A DNA stretch of 61,057 nt, from the NCBI GenBank assembly GCA_026399515.1, contig JAPLQT010000047.1, positions 1 through 61,057 of the forward strand, read 5' to 3'. This document shows positions 33,774 through 42,429 of the stretch, in pieces; position 1 is the first letter of the stretch, and each line of letters starts with the position of its first letter. The translations under genes were made by a program, and so were the position numbers. This stretch comes from Pseudomonadota bacterium. GTDB taxonomy: Bacteria; Pseudomonadota; Gammaproteobacteria; Burkholderiales; Rhodocyclaceae. The notes beneath the pieces were generated by a model that made no database searches, was not told the DNA's origin, and saw only the letters and a list, made by a program, of their open reading frames with translations.

Positions 33774-35330
33774 TTATGCGACCGCAAGATTGCCGACGGC
33801 GCGCACTTTTATCTGCACCGTCCCGGTCTTCATGTGGGTCATGGGTAACTCGATCACATCGACGATCTCGACGCTCTCCGGGCTGGCACCGGCGCCGATT
33901 GCCGCTTTGACGGCTTCGTCCTTGGCCTGCGCCAGGGCACCTTCGCGGCCGAGCGTGCCGACGTCGAACAGACGGTCGACGCGGCCGCTGACCAGGGCGA
34001 TCGCCGCACCGATGGCATTGGCGACTTCGGCGTGTTCGGGCTGGTAAACCCGTGAGGCGCCCTGTAGAGGCCGCGATACCAGGATGCTGCCGCCGCCGAC
34101 CAGGACCACCGGCACGGGCCGGCTGTTGGTTTTCATCTGGTCGATGGCGTCTTCGATCTTCTTGTGGAGAGCATTCAATACGCCATTCACCAAAGCGTCC
34201 GGAATTCCCGACACCCTGGCGGGATCACCCAGCAGCGCTTGCCCGGCCCGCACCGCGATGTCGGTCGTGGTCAGGACATCGCCGCCGAACACCATGCCTT
34301 TGTCCTGCAGTTGATAGCCCACCGAGTCCGGGCCTAGCGTGATTCCTTTCGGAGTCTCGCGTACGATGGTTCCCCCGCCCAAGGCTATCGACAGCACGTC
34401 GGGCATCCTGAAGTTGGTTCTGACCCCGCCGATGTAATTGGCCGTCGCAGTTTCACGGGGAAATCCGCGCAGCAGGAAACCGATGTCGGTGGTGGTCCCG
34501 CCGATATCGGCGACGACTGCCTCCTGCAACCCAGTCAGGAATGCGGCGCCGCGTATGCTGTTGGTGGGACCGGCTGAGCAGGTGAAGATCGGAAAGCGTT
34601 GCGCGTGGCCGGTGGTGATCAGCGTCCCGTCGTTCTGGCTGATGTAGATCGGTGCCTTGATTCTGACATTCTCGAATGCCGCCACCAGGGAAGTCACGAC
34701 TTTGCGCGACAACTGCGCCAGGGCCCCGTTGATGATCGCCGCATTTTCGCGGTCCACAAGACCCAGGCCGCCGACTTGATAGGACAGCGTGATATCGACA
34801 TCCGGCAGATATTTGCGGACGATGACGGCCGCACGTTCCTCGATGTCGGGCCGCACGGGCGCGAAGTTCGAGGTGATCACCACCGAGGTCAGGCCTTTCT
34901 GCCGGATATCCCGGGCGACCTTGTCCAGTTCATCGACGTCCAGTGGCGCATATTCGACGCCATGAAAGAAGGATCCGCCGCGGACCATGTAGATGTTCGA
35001 GCCTATGATGGAGCGCAAGTCGTCCGGCCAGGCGACCATCGGCGGGACGCCATCCGATTTGGGAAGGCTGATGCGTATCACCGCAACCTCGGACAAATGC
35101 TTGCGCTGCAGGAAGGCATTCACGAATTGCGTGGTGCCGATCATGACGCTGCCGATATCCGATGGCTGAATGCGCGAGCTTTCCAGCAGTCCCGTCACCG
35201 CACTGATGACGCCACCGCCGATGTCGGCCGTGGTGAAACTCTTCTTCGATGCCAGAACCTTGTTTCCCGACATCAGAACACCGTCGGTATTGGTGCCGCC
35301 GACATCTATGCCCAACCTGATTTTGCTCAT
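33774..35330 (-). CDS. Short HyuA-type hydantoinase/oxoprolinase
   Basis: A 518-residue HyuA homologue from the ATG at 35330 (MSKIRLGIDVGGTNTDGVLM); another in-frame start at 35411 adds 27 unlikely residues. It keeps both ATP-binding motifs (GIDVGGTNTDG near the N-terminus, AVVADIGGTTTDIGFLLRGFP about residue 280) and GTTQFVNAF, but lacks the about 170-residue C-terminal extension of the full HyuA proteins in this window. It has no HyuB partner beside it; its partner is the DUF917 protein 27 bases downstream. Together they probably form an ATP-dependent cyclic-amide enzyme. The promoter about 100 bases upstream is of the double C-run type. Confidence 0.87.
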   Translation of the reverse strand: MSKIRLGIDVGGTNTDGVLMSGNKVLASKKSFTTADIGGGVISAVTGLLESSRIQPSDIGSVMIGTTQFVNAFLQRKHLSEVAVIRISLPKSDGVPPMVAWPDDLRSIIGSNIYMVRGGSFFHGVEYAPLDVDELDKVARDIRQKGLTSVVITSNFAPVRPDIEERAAVIVRKYLPDVDITLSYQVGGLGLVDRENAAIINGALAQLSRKVVTSLVAAFENVRIKAPIYISQNDGTLITTGHAQRFPIFTCSAGPTNSIRGAAFLTGLQEAVVADIGGTTTDIGFLLRGFPRETATANYIGGVRTNFRMPDVLSIALGGGTIVRETPKGITLGPDSVGYQLQDKGMVFGGDVLTTTDIAVRAGQALLGDPARVSGIPDALVNGVLNALHKKIEDAIDQMKTNSRPVPVVLVGGGSILVSRPLQGASRVYQPEHAEVANAIGAAIALVSGRVDRLFDVGTLGREGALAQAKDEAVKAAIGAGASPESVEIVDVIELPMTHMKTGTVQIKVRAVGNLAVA

Positions 35331-35426
35331 GGGTTTATCAATGGAAGATGCGAATATAGGTGGAGGATTTGCTTGCCGCGGGACGAGACCTTGAACATTG
35401 AATTCAGCCAAGTGTGCGGTTGATGC

Positions 35427-35494
35427 ATTCTGGATTCCGCGGACAAGCCTGGCAATGCAACTGGCGGGGGGGATGGGAACGAAAATCGGGGGGG
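35427..35494 (-). promoter_or_regulatory. Predicted activator-dependent promoter of short hyuA-DUF917 (double C-run type)
   Basis: On the minus strand: C-runs at 35488-35494 and 35466-35472 (22 bp apart), 10 bp, -35 TTGCCA (35450-35455), 17 bp, -10 CAGAAT (35427-35432). The leader to the ATG at 35330 is about 90 bases. The site lies between the ridA stop (35539) and this operon, arguing that hyuA-DUF917 is a separate transcription unit. Confidence 0.7.
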
Positions 35495-35538
35495 CCGAGT
35501 TATTCGGCCGTCTTACCTGAGGGCTGACCCCAGATGGC

Positions 35539-36024
35539 CTATGCGGAAATCTCGACTTCGGCCTCGATCTCCACGGGAATATTGAATGGAAGTTCCGCCA
35601 TCCCGACTGCGCTCCTGGCGTGGGCGCCTATCCGCGGACCGTAGAGTTCGAGAATGAGCTCTGAAAACCCGTTGATTACCATCGGTTGTTTGTCGAACCC
35701 CGGGGCGGAGTTGACCATCCCGAAGACGCGCGCCCAGGCGACCACGGCATCGAGGTCGCCAAGGGCGCGTTTAAGGCTGGACAGCATCGCGAGTCCCGTC
35801 AGTCGGGCTGCCGTGTAGCCTTGCTCGATGCTGAGTTCCCGCCCAAGTTTTCCCAACGGCGCCGCGACGGTGCCATCGGTATTCAGCGGGCAGTGGCCGG
35901 AGATATAGGCCCGCGTGGCGACCACGCGGACGAACTGAAACGGGGCCGCGAATCCGGGAGGCATCTGGATAGGCTCAGGCAAAATCAATCCGAGCGCCGC
36001 CAATTTATCTTCAACGTGCGACAT
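35539..36024 (-). CDS. RidA / YjgF-YER057c-UK114 family protein
   Basis: A 161-residue RidA-superfamily protein from the ATG at 36024 (MSHVEDKLAALGLILPEP), with AAGAGA upstream. Landmarks are YISGHCPLNTDG, the internal LSSLKRALGDLDAVVAWARVFGMVNSAPGF, and the C-terminal RSAVGMAELPFNIPVEIEAEVEI, where the family arginine is kept. RidA proteins hydrolyse reactive enamines/imines formed during amino-acid breakdown; other subfamilies act on carbamates or in purine and pyrimidine catabolism. It is the last gene of the hyuA-hyuB-amidohydrolase-MFS operon, consistent with clearing an imine or carbamoyl intermediate. Its exact subfamily is uncertain. Confidence 0.85.
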   Translation of the reverse strand: MSHVEDKLAALGLILPEPIQMPPGFAAPFQFVRVVATRAYISGHCPLNTDGTVAAPLGKLGRELSIEQGYTAARLTGLAMLSSLKRALGDLDAVVAWARVFGMVNSAPGFDKQPMVINGFSELILELYGPRIGAHARSAVGMAELPFNIPVEIEAEVEISA

Positions 36025-36062
36025 GGAATTTCTCTTCGTCAAACTCCGTTGCGACCAGGTCT

Positions 36063-37235
36063 TTAGTCATCGTTTGGGCGAATCTTGAGCATCAACGGCG
36101 GGACCAGGGCCAGGGTCAGGGCAAAACAGACTATCGCCATTATCGCGATCGCCACATAGCCGAACATTCCCGCCAGCACGCCGGCAACCGCCGGTCCGAT
36201 CGCCATGCCGACGGTCTGGCTGGCCACGCTCATGGCGATGATGCGGCCGGCGGGATCGAGCAAGGCCATGGTTCCACCCAGATAGGCAAGAAACAGCGGC
36301 CAGATGAAACCGAAGATCAGCACGCCGATGGTGAAGACGCTGATGCTGGACGCCCAGCCGACCATGACGACGGCCAGGATGGCGAACCCGATGGATGCCG
36401 CCAGCAGCGGCGTGCGGCCGAACCGGAGATGCAGCAGGGACGCGGTCATGGCGCCGCCAAATGCGGCGACTTGAGATAGGCTCAGCACGCCGCCGATGTC
36501 CGCGTGCTCGAGGCCGGCAGTGACGCCCAGACGCTCGACGAAGGCCCAGATACCACCGAAGCCGATCCAGAATATCAGCGACAGCCCCAGGCTCAACACG
36601 CCCGATGCCCAGGGAAATGGCGGCAGCGTATGCTTGCTGCCGTCCTCGCGCAGACCGGTATAGGTCGCCGGTATCCGGTGCGCCGTGACGAAGACGATGC
36701 ACAGCAGCAGGGTGATCAACAGATAGCCGCCGACGATATGGTAGCGGATCATCGTCCACACCGCCAAAGGCATCAGCAGCGCCGCGCTGGCATAGGAGAA
36801 CATGTAATACAGTCCGAAGGTCCGGTCGGGATCGCGCGTCGTGCCGATCACCGCAAGCACGACAGCCGCGATCAGGCCGCAGCCGACACCCGCCATCAAG
36901 CGGCAAAGCAGGATGGGCATGTAAGCCTCGGAGAGCATGGGACCCAGCGACCCCAGGATTCCCAGCGTGGCACCGATAAGGATGACCCAGCGGCGGTTCC
37001 AGGCGCCGCCGAATGCCGCGACGATGAAGGAGGAAAAACCGATGCCGGCCATTTCTATGCCGGCGACGAAGCCGGACTGGGCCGGGGTGAAATGATAATC
37101 GTCGATCAGCGCTCCGACGATCAGGGGCTTGAAGAGCAGCAGGCCCGCCGAAGCGATACCGGTCGAGAATATCGCGACCAGAGTGATCGCATAGGAAAGA
37201 TCGAAAGGTTTTTTCATTATCCAGGCCTTAGTCAA
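36063..37235 (-). CDS. MFS transporter
   Basis: A 390-residue major facilitator with about twelve transmembrane helices. The first is SYAITLVAIFSTGIASAGLLL; the motif-A region between helices 2 and 3 reads GGAWNRRW, and later segments (CRLMAGVGCGLIAAVVLAVIG; GRIIAMSVASQTVGMAIGPAVAGVLAG) are typical. The start is a TTG at 37235: GGAGGAG sits 6 bases before it, much better than any site near the ATG six codons in. It lies 18 bases after the amidohydrolase gene. Its likely role is uptake across the inner membrane of the substrate used by the hyuA-hyuB-amidohydrolase enzymes, but direction and cargo are not evident. Confidence 0.86.
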   Translation of the reverse strand: MTKAWIMKKPFDLSYAITLVAIFSTGIASAGLLLFKPLIVGALIDDYHFTPAQSGFVAGIEMAGIGFSSFIVAAFGGAWNRRWVILIGATLGILGSLGPMLSEAYMPILLCRLMAGVGCGLIAAVVLAVIGTTRDPDRTFGLYYMFSYASAALLMPLAVWTMIRYHIVGGYLLITLLLCIVFVTAHRIPATYTGLREDGSKHTLPPFPWASGVLSLGLSLIFWIGFGGIWAFVERLGVTAGLEHADIGGVLSLSQVAAFGGAMTASLLHLRFGRTPLLAASIGFAILAVVMVGWASSISVFTIGVLIFGFIWPLFLAYLGGTMALLDPAGRIIAMSVASQTVGMAIGPAVAGVLAGMFGYVAIAIMAIVCFALTLALVPPLMLKIRPNDD

Positions 37236-37253
37236 GATAGTCTCCTCCTGCCA

Positions 37254-38489
37254 TCATCGCAGATCATTGCGCACCATCACGCCGTTTTTCATGACCACGG
37301 GAATATTCTTCAGCGGCTCGCGAAACAGGCTCAGATCGGCGAACGGATCGCCTTCCAGTACCAGGATGTCGGCCAATGCCCCTTCCTTGATGCAGCCCAG
37401 TTGGCCGGACATTTGCAGGATCTCGGCGTTGATCGAGGTCGCCGAGCGCAGGACGTCGATCGGCTTGCTGACCTGGCCGCGCAGTTCGAATTCCCCGCCC
37501 TGGAATGGGTGGAAAGCATGATCCAGCAGATCGGTGCCAAAGCCCAATTTGACTCCCGCGCGGCTGCATACCTCGATCGCGCGCAACGACTGGTTGTCGA
37601 TGCTGTTGATCTTGTCGACAATGGCGGCGGGCAGATTCAGTTTGTCCACATGCCGTCTCAGGACATCGCTGACCGACAGCGTGGGAACCACGTAAGTGCC
37701 GTTCTTGGCGAGTATGCGCGCCGTTTCATCCTTGCAAATCAGCGTGCCATGTTCGATCGTTCGCACGCCATATTCGGAACAACGCCGGGATGAATCGTCG
37801 GTATGGCTGTGCGCCATGACATAGGTCCGCCGGGTCGAGGCTTCATAAACGGCGGCGCGGATTTCATCCTCGGTGAACTGGGGCATCCACATCGGGTCGG
37901 TGGGCGACAAGGCGCCGCCGGAGACGAAGATCTTGATCTGGTGCGCGCCCTTGCGCAGTTCCTCGCGCACCGCGGCGCGCATCGCGTCGGCGCCGTCGGC
38001 GACCAGCGTCATCGATCCGCGGTAAGCGGCGCAACCGCACATCTCACGCTCGGTGGCGGGGCGGATATCGCCATGGCCGCCGGTTTGCGATATCGCCTTG
38101 CCGGGGAAGAAGAAGCGCGGGCCCTTGATCAGACCCTGTTCTATCGCCATCCACAGGCCCATGTCGCCGCCGGCCGCATCCCTCACCGTGGTAAAGCCGC
38201 GCATCAATGTTCCCTCCAGCACCTTGACCGCATGCGCCGCGAGCAAGGACAGGGGCATATGCTCGATCACGGCAACGTTCATGCTGGGTGAATAGGCGTG
38301 GAAATGGCAATCGATCAGGCCGGGCATCAAATACCTGCCTTTGCAATCGATCACCGTCGCATCGGCCAGGCTGCCGCAGTTCTCGGCCACCTCCCGAATA
38401 AGGCCATCTTCGACCACGACGTCGAAGCCATCCAGAATTTCTTCATTGTGGCCGTCGAAGATCCTCGCATTGCGGAACAACGTAATCAT
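37254..38489 (-). CDS. Metal-dependent amidohydrolase (imidazolonepropionase/prolidase-like)
   Basis: A 411-residue amidohydrolase-superfamily enzyme from the ATG at 38489 (MITLFRNARIFDGHNEEILD), which overlaps the hyuB stop as ATGA. Metal ligands in the expected order: His62 and His64 (GLIDCHFHAY), bridging Lys186 (QIKIFVSGGALSP), His227 (VMAHSHTDD), His247 (RTIEHGTLI) and Asp320 (LGFGTDLL). This is the binuclear-zinc group that includes imidazolonepropionase-like proteins and bacterial prolidases acting on Xaa-Pro or N-acyl-proline. A role in cleaving the linear product released by HyuA/HyuB fits the operon, by analogy with PepP in the first operon. The exact substrate is unknown. Confidence 0.87.
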   Translation of the reverse strand: MITLFRNARIFDGHNEEILDGFDVVVEDGLIREVAENCGSLADATVIDCKGRYLMPGLIDCHFHAYSPSMNVAVIEHMPLSLLAAHAVKVLEGTLMRGFTTVRDAAGGDMGLWMAIEQGLIKGPRFFFPGKAISQTGGHGDIRPATEREMCGCAAYRGSMTLVADGADAMRAAVREELRKGAHQIKIFVSGGALSPTDPMWMPQFTEDEIRAAVYEASTRRTYVMAHSHTDDSSRRCSEYGVRTIEHGTLICKDETARILAKNGTYVVPTLSVSDVLRRHVDKLNLPAAIVDKINSIDNQSLRAIEVCSRAGVKLGFGTDLLDHAFHPFQGGEFELRGQVSKPIDVLRSATSINAEILQMSGQLGCIKEGALADILVLEGDPFADLSLFREPLKNIPVVMKNGVMVRNDLR

Positions 38490-40219
38490 GCGGCACGCAG
38501 CTTCCGTGTCTGCGCCTGGTCGACGATCCATTCGCCTTTTTCCTCTACCACCGCGACATGGCAAACCGCCCTGGCGGTCGCCTGATCGGTGAATCCGTTG
38601 CAGATATCCGCCAACACCATTTGCGGGTCGCGTTCCAAAGGCGAACCCCAACCGCCGCCGCCGCCGGTAGTCGAACGAAACACCGTGCCTTTCGGGAAGG
38701 GTCCGATGCTGGCGATGCGCTTGGTATACACTTGCTCATCAGGTGTGCCGGGGTTGAACACGAAATAACCCGACCGGCCGTTGCCCCCGCCATTGACGCC
38801 CTTGGCGGTGACATCGACGGTGTTTTCGATGACCAGTGCGGAGTAACACCCGTCTTCCAGGAACCGATAGTCCTTGCGCACGCCCTTGCCGCCGTTGAAC
38901 TTGCCGGCGCCGCCCATTTCGGGCGCGAACTCGACCCGGTCGACCCGCACCGGATGGCGTGTTTCAGTCACTTCGACCGGATTGTTGGGCAGATCGCCAT
39001 TGCCGATCAACTGATTGGTCGGGCCGTCGCCGTCATGCGTCGCGCCATTGCCGCCATGCACCGGGTCGGTCATGATGAAGGGCTTGCCGAACTCCGGCTG
39101 CGTCCGGGTGATGAAGCCGCCGGTCAATTGATAGCCACCCGCCGGGCAGTGTTCCGGGACGATGTTGGCAAAACAGCGGAACATCAGTTCCATCAGGCAT
39201 TCGACGATATAACCGTAGGAATCGGTGGGCGCGGGCCGCAGCGGATTGATGATGGATGCCGGCGGCAGTTCAAACTCCAGGCATAGTGTATGGCCGGCAT
39301 TACACGGATCAAAAGGCATCAGCAGTCCCTTGATCGACGAGGCCAGGATGCCTCGCGTGCACGGCGCCGGCAGATTGATCGGGCCTTGCGCGGTCGGACT
39401 GGAGCCGTTGAGCGAAAATTTGATCCTATCCTTTTGCACATCGACATTCAGGCACACCAGGAATTCGCCGTCAGGATTGACGCCATCGCTGTCCAGGCGG
39501 ATGGACGCGGCGTATTCACCCTCGGGCAACTTCGCCACTTCCCTGCGCATGGCCTTGTCGGTTTCCTGGATGACATAATCCATGGCCGAGCGCACCACCT
39601 CCGGCCCATATTTGCCGCACAGCGCCTGGAGACGCGCCACGCCTTGCCGGCATGCGGCGATCTGCGCTTCCAGATCGCCCTTGACGATAATGGGCACGCG
39701 AACATTGTCGCTGATGAAATCCCACAGTGCATCGTTCTTCTTGCCTGCGGCGACTATTTTCTGGTGCCGGAAGCACATGCCTTCCTGATACATATCGGTG
39801 GTGTCCGGGCACCAGCCGCCGGGACTCTTGCCGCCGATATCCGCCCAATGGGCGGCAATGCCGCAAAAAGCGATCAGCCTGCCGTCGTAATAGGCCGGCA
39901 TATAGATATTGGTGTCGGAGATATGCGTTCCGGTTTCGAAGGGATCGTTGACGATCATGACATCGCCCTCTTCGAAGCGGCCTTCCCAGCGCCGGATGCC
40001 GGCCTTGACGGCATCGGGGAAGGCCTGGCTGAAGACGATGACGCCCGGTGTTTCGGCCCACATGTCGCCTTCGGCCGACATGATGGTGATGGAGAAGTCC
40101 TGGACTTCATACAGCAAGGGATTGTAGGCCGTGAGGATCAGGGTCTTGGCCATTTCCTCGGTGGCGGCAACCAGTCGGTTGCGGATGATTTCGGTCAATA
40201 CGACGTCGATGTTCGCCAT
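38486..40219 (-). CDS. hyuB: HyuB-type hydantoinase/oxoprolinase subunit B, second copy
   Basis: A 577-residue Hydantoinase_B protein from the ATG at 40219 (MANIDVVLTEIIRNRLVAAT), with AGGAG 7 bases upstream. Landmarks are MIVNDPFETGTHISDTNIYMP, AHWADIGGKSPGGWCPDTTD, QEGMCFRHQKI and the C-terminal GGGGGWGSPLERDP. It starts 10 bases after hyuA and overlaps the amidohydrolase gene by 4 bases. It is clearly divergent from the first HyuB (different length and spacing of motifs), suggesting a different substrate rather than a recent duplication. It should work with the adjacent HyuA to hydrolyse a cyclic amide using ATP. Confidence 0.88.
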   Translation of the reverse strand: MANIDVVLTEIIRNRLVAATEEMAKTLILTAYNPLLYEVQDFSITIMSAEGDMWAETPGVIVFSQAFPDAVKAGIRRWEGRFEEGDVMIVNDPFETGTHISDTNIYMPAYYDGRLIAFCGIAAHWADIGGKSPGGWCPDTTDMYQEGMCFRHQKIVAAGKKNDALWDFISDNVRVPIIVKGDLEAQIAACRQGVARLQALCGKYGPEVVRSAMDYVIQETDKAMRREVAKLPEGEYAASIRLDSDGVNPDGEFLVCLNVDVQKDRIKFSLNGSSPTAQGPINLPAPCTRGILASSIKGLLMPFDPCNAGHTLCLEFELPPASIINPLRPAPTDSYGYIVECLMELMFRCFANIVPEHCPAGGYQLTGGFITRTQPEFGKPFIMTDPVHGGNGATHDGDGPTNQLIGNGDLPNNPVEVTETRHPVRVDRVEFAPEMGGAGKFNGGKGVRKDYRFLEDGCYSALVIENTVDVTAKGVNGGGNGRSGYFVFNPGTPDEQVYTKRIASIGPFPKGTVFRSTTGGGGGWGSPLERDPQMVLADICNGFTDQATARAVCHVAVVEEKGEWIVDQAQTRKLRAA

Positions 40220-40229
40220 GCTCGCTCTC

Positions 40230-42278
40230 CTATCGGCCAGAGGGTTCAAGGATCAAATTGCCGTAATCGTCGCACCGGCAACTCCAGCCCGGGGGCACGA
40301 CGGTCGTCATCGTCCATTCATCGACGATGGCCGGGCCTAGAAGTTTCTGGCCCGGCGCCAGGGTCTCCCGCTCGAAGATCCGGGTGTCAAGCGCGCCGCC
40401 GGCGTTATGGAAATATACCAGTCGGCTTTTCGGCACCGCCGCCTTGACGGGCGCAGAAATCTTCGCGATGTCCGGTGCCCGGACGCGGCCTATGGCCCGG
40501 CAACGTATCGATACTTGTTCCAGATTGGCGCTCGGATCGCCATGTCCATAAAGACGGAGATGCGACTGCACGAACTGTTCGCGCGCGCCGGCCAGGATCG
40601 CTTCGGCGTTTTGCCAATCGGGTGCGAGATCGACGGTAATGGTGTATTCCTGATTTTCGAAGCGCAGGTCGAGCCGGCGCAGCAGGACGATGTCTTCGCG
40701 CGCGAAGCCATAGCCGGCCACGGCCTTGACGGCACGCTCGGACAGTTCATTCAAAATGGGCAAGGTTTCGCCGATATGCTGGCTGTCGAAAGGCAGCACC
40801 TTGGTGCGAACCTCGTCTTCGACATAATCACTGGACAAGATGCCCCAGGCGGAAAAATTGGCCGGCGCCATCGGCACGATGACCCTCGGCACTTCCAGTT
40901 CATCGGCGACCGCACATGCGAACAGCCCGCCGCCACCGCCATAAGCGAGAGTTACGAATTCCCGTGGATCGAGACCGCGCGCCACCGTCTTGGTGCGGAT
41001 CGCGTTGGCCATATTGGTTTCGGCGATGGCGACGATGCCATGCGCCGCGGTTTCGACCGAGATGCCCAGCGGTTTGGCGATCCTGTCTTCGATTGCCTTC
41101 TTCGCGCCGGCAAGATCGAGTTTCATCCGGCCGCCCAGGAAATATTCCGGGTCGAGACGCCCCAGCACCAGGTGTGCGTCGGTCGTCGTCGGTTCCGTGC
41201 CGCCGCGGCCGAAACACACCGGACCGGGAGACGCACCGGCACTTTGCGGGCCGACTTGCAGCCCGTTGCGGTGATCGAGCCAGGCGATGGAGCCACCACC
41301 CGCGCCGATGGAAATGACATCGATCAGCGATCCCAGAACGGGCCGCCTGGCGATTTCGGTCTGGCTGCGTTCCAGGATCTTGCCGTCCTCGATAATCGCG
41401 ACGTCATAGCTGGTGCCGCCGACGTCGGTGCAGATGACATTCTTGTAACCGAGCAGGCTGCACAGGAATTTCGCGCCGATCACGCCGCCGGCCGGGCCGG
41501 ACATCAGGGTGCGTATCGGCTTGATGCCAGCGGTCCGGGCGTCGGCGACACCGCCGTTGGATTGCATGATGGCCAGCGGCTGCTGATAGCCGATCTTGGT
41601 CAATTTCTGTTGCAGCTTGTCGAGATAACCCCTGACGATAGGCTGGATGAAAGCGTTGAGCACGGTGGTCGAGGTGCGTTCATATTCTCGCCATTCGGCG
41701 GCGATTTCATGCGACACCGAAACCGGCAACAACGGATAACGCGACAGGATGCGGTCCCGCGCCGCGATTTCGTGCGACGGATGGGCGTAGGCGTGGAGAA
41801 AGGTAATCGCCAGAGCCTCGACGCCTTTCGACAGCAGATAATCGACTTCGCGGTCGACCTCATTGAGGTCTATCGGCTCCAGCACCTCGCCCTTGAAACT
41901 CATGCGTTCCGTGACTTCGCGCCGCAGATAGCGTTCGACCAGCGGCGGCGGCCCCTTCTGCACGAAGTCATACACCGGCTTGCGGCCACCCCTGCCCATT
42001 TCCAGCACGTCGCGAAAACCCTTGGTGGTGATCAGTCCGACCTTGGCGCCGCGCTCCTGGATCAGGGCGTTCACACCCACGGTCATGCCGTGAAAAATCC
42101 GCGCTATCGCGTCGATGCCGACGCCGAAGGCTGTCAGTCCTTTCATGAACTGACTCGGCAACTGGTCCGAGATCGAGGCGACCTTCTCGATCCGGATCTC
42201 GCCGGTCTGTTCGTCCATCAACACGAAATCCATAAAAGTGCCGCCGACATCGACAGCGACCCGATACTTGGCTTGCAT
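40230..42278 (-). CDS. hyuA: HyuA-type hydantoinase/oxoprolinase subunit A, second full-length copy
   Basis: A 682-residue Hydantoinase_A protein. The ATG at 42278 begins MQAKYRVAVDVGGTFMDFVLMDEQTG, right at the first ATP motif, and GAGGGGA precedes it. Further marks are FHGMTVGVNALIQERGAKVGLITTKGFRDV, EMGRGGRKPVYDF, MQSNGGVADA, VICTDVGGTSYDVAIIEDG and GGGSIAWLDHRNGLQVGPQSAGASPGP. In the first ATP motif the common TFTD is TFMD here. It heads the five-gene operon hyuA-hyuB-amidohydrolase-MFS-ridA, driven from a weaker example of the double C-run promoter. The substrate is unknown. Confidence 0.9.
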   Translation of the reverse strand: MQAKYRVAVDVGGTFMDFVLMDEQTGEIRIEKVASISDQLPSQFMKGLTAFGVGIDAIARIFHGMTVGVNALIQERGAKVGLITTKGFRDVLEMGRGGRKPVYDFVQKGPPPLVERYLRREVTERMSFKGEVLEPIDLNEVDREVDYLLSKGVEALAITFLHAYAHPSHEIAARDRILSRYPLLPVSVSHEIAAEWREYERTSTTVLNAFIQPIVRGYLDKLQQKLTKIGYQQPLAIMQSNGGVADARTAGIKPIRTLMSGPAGGVIGAKFLCSLLGYKNVICTDVGGTSYDVAIIEDGKILERSQTEIARRPVLGSLIDVISIGAGGGSIAWLDHRNGLQVGPQSAGASPGPVCFGRGGTEPTTTDAHLVLGRLDPEYFLGGRMKLDLAGAKKAIEDRIAKPLGISVETAAHGIVAIAETNMANAIRTKTVARGLDPREFVTLAYGGGGGLFACAVADELEVPRVIVPMAPANFSAWGILSSDYVEDEVRTKVLPFDSQHIGETLPILNELSERAVKAVAGYGFAREDIVLLRRLDLRFENQEYTITVDLAPDWQNAEAILAGAREQFVQSHLRLYGHGDPSANLEQVSIRCRAIGRVRAPDIAKISAPVKAAVPKSRLVYFHNAGGALDTRIFERETLAPGQKLLGPAIVDEWTMTTVVPPGWSCRCDDYGNLILEPSGR

Positions 42279-42325
42279 TGTTTTCCCCTCGCGGCATTTT
42301 TTGGCCGCCATTATTCCGAGGGGAT

Positions 42326-42394
42326 ATGGTGAACAGCATTGCCCTGTCCAGCAAGGGACGAAATGGGGGGAAGCAAAGCAAGAAACAGGGGGGG
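42326..42394 (-). promoter_or_regulatory. Predicted activator-dependent promoter of hyuA-hyuB-amidohydrolase-MFS-ridA (double C-run type)
   Basis: On the minus strand: C-runs at 42388-42394 and 42365-42370 (23 bp apart), 10 bp, -35 TTGCTG (42349-42354), 17 bp, -10 CACCAT (42326-42331). The -10 is the poorest of the four and the GAT after the first C-run is replaced by TGT, but the 10-bp and 17-bp spacings are identical to the others. Leader to the ATG about 40 bases. Confidence 0.6.
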
Positions 42395-42429
42395 TCGCGA
42401 TGTCGGAAGAACACATCGAAACCTTCAAA

